Of a DNA stretch of 18,588 bases, positions 18,531 to 18,588 are shown one piece after another. A model generated the notes under the pieces. It was not told the DNA's origin. It was given only the letters and a program-made list of their open reading frames with translations, and made no database searches. The stretch is from Oehlia diaphana (Eukaryota > Glomeromycota > Glomeromycetes > Glomerales > Glomeraceae), in NCBI GenBank assembly GCA_003833135.1, contig QZLH01000628.1:44075-62662 (forward strand). Reading direction: 5' to 3'. The translations under genes and the position numbers were made by a program. Each line of letters opens with the position of its first letter. The first letter of the stretch is position 1.

Positions 18531-18588
18531 TTGTTCACATATCCGGTGAGGCCGAAGGCCGAACCAAGCAATTCACACCTCTGACACA

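Noticed and set aside
1..18588. CRISPR arrays, tRNA or rRNA genes, prokaryotic operons
   Set aside because: No regular spacer-repeat arrays, no cloverleaf or rRNA signatures, and introns plus eukaryotic transposons argue against a prokaryote.

Overview
The window looks like nuclear DNA of a very AT-rich, transposon-loaded fungus. The best guess is a Glomeromycotina (arbuscular mycorrhizal) genome close to Rhizophagus. Grounds: short GT-AG introns of about 50 to 100 nt, tandem SAM-domain/nuclease genes, a PIF/Harbinger DNA transposon, several MITEs, and a decayed copy of a RING-tailed gene family that I recall as highly multicopy in these fungi. The species call is inference, made without a search.

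Positions 224 to 7417 (all minus strand) hold a tandem array of three related genes, called here C, B and A in transcription order. They share one building plan: a basic, acid-free N-terminal leader, SAM-like domains that begin with a conserved Trp, a small beta-rich module starting AKT[IV][YF][IV] (possibly ubiquitin-like or doublecortin-like), and, in B and C, a C-terminal PD-(D/E)XK-type nuclease domain. Gene B (2460-4007, four exons) looks intact, with WDG and EAK motifs. Gene A (224-1555, three exons) has two SAM plus module pairs and no nuclease. Gene C (6029-7417) carries a frameshift and an EAK to EAE change, so it is probably dead. Introns sit at equivalent places: phase 1 at each SAM/module boundary and phase 0 just after the nuclease ExK motif. 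MITEs lie between these genes, including one MITE nested inside another with a clean 9-bp target duplication.

Positions 7418 to 9937 are mostly non-coding: diverged tandem repeats, a pogo-like hairpin element and perhaps one ORF fragment. At 9938-10966 (minus) lies a single-exon gene for an Asn-tract protein with a ubiquitin domain ending in RGG, fused to a PARP-like ADP-ribosyltransferase domain. The ubiquitin part lacks the residues equivalent to K48 and K63.

Positions 12134 to 15212 are a complete PIF/Harbinger element: 43-bp terminal inverted repeats, 3-bp ATT target duplication, a two-exon Myb/SANT-like gene on the plus strand and a convergent DDE transposase on the minus strand that is broken by a one-base change in a homopolymer. 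A 293-bp MITE with related ends sits 120 bp away.

Positions 15862 to 18089 (minus) are a nearly full-length but stop-riddled copy of the RING-tailed family. From 18148 to the end there is a GC-richer stretch of degenerate direct repeats.
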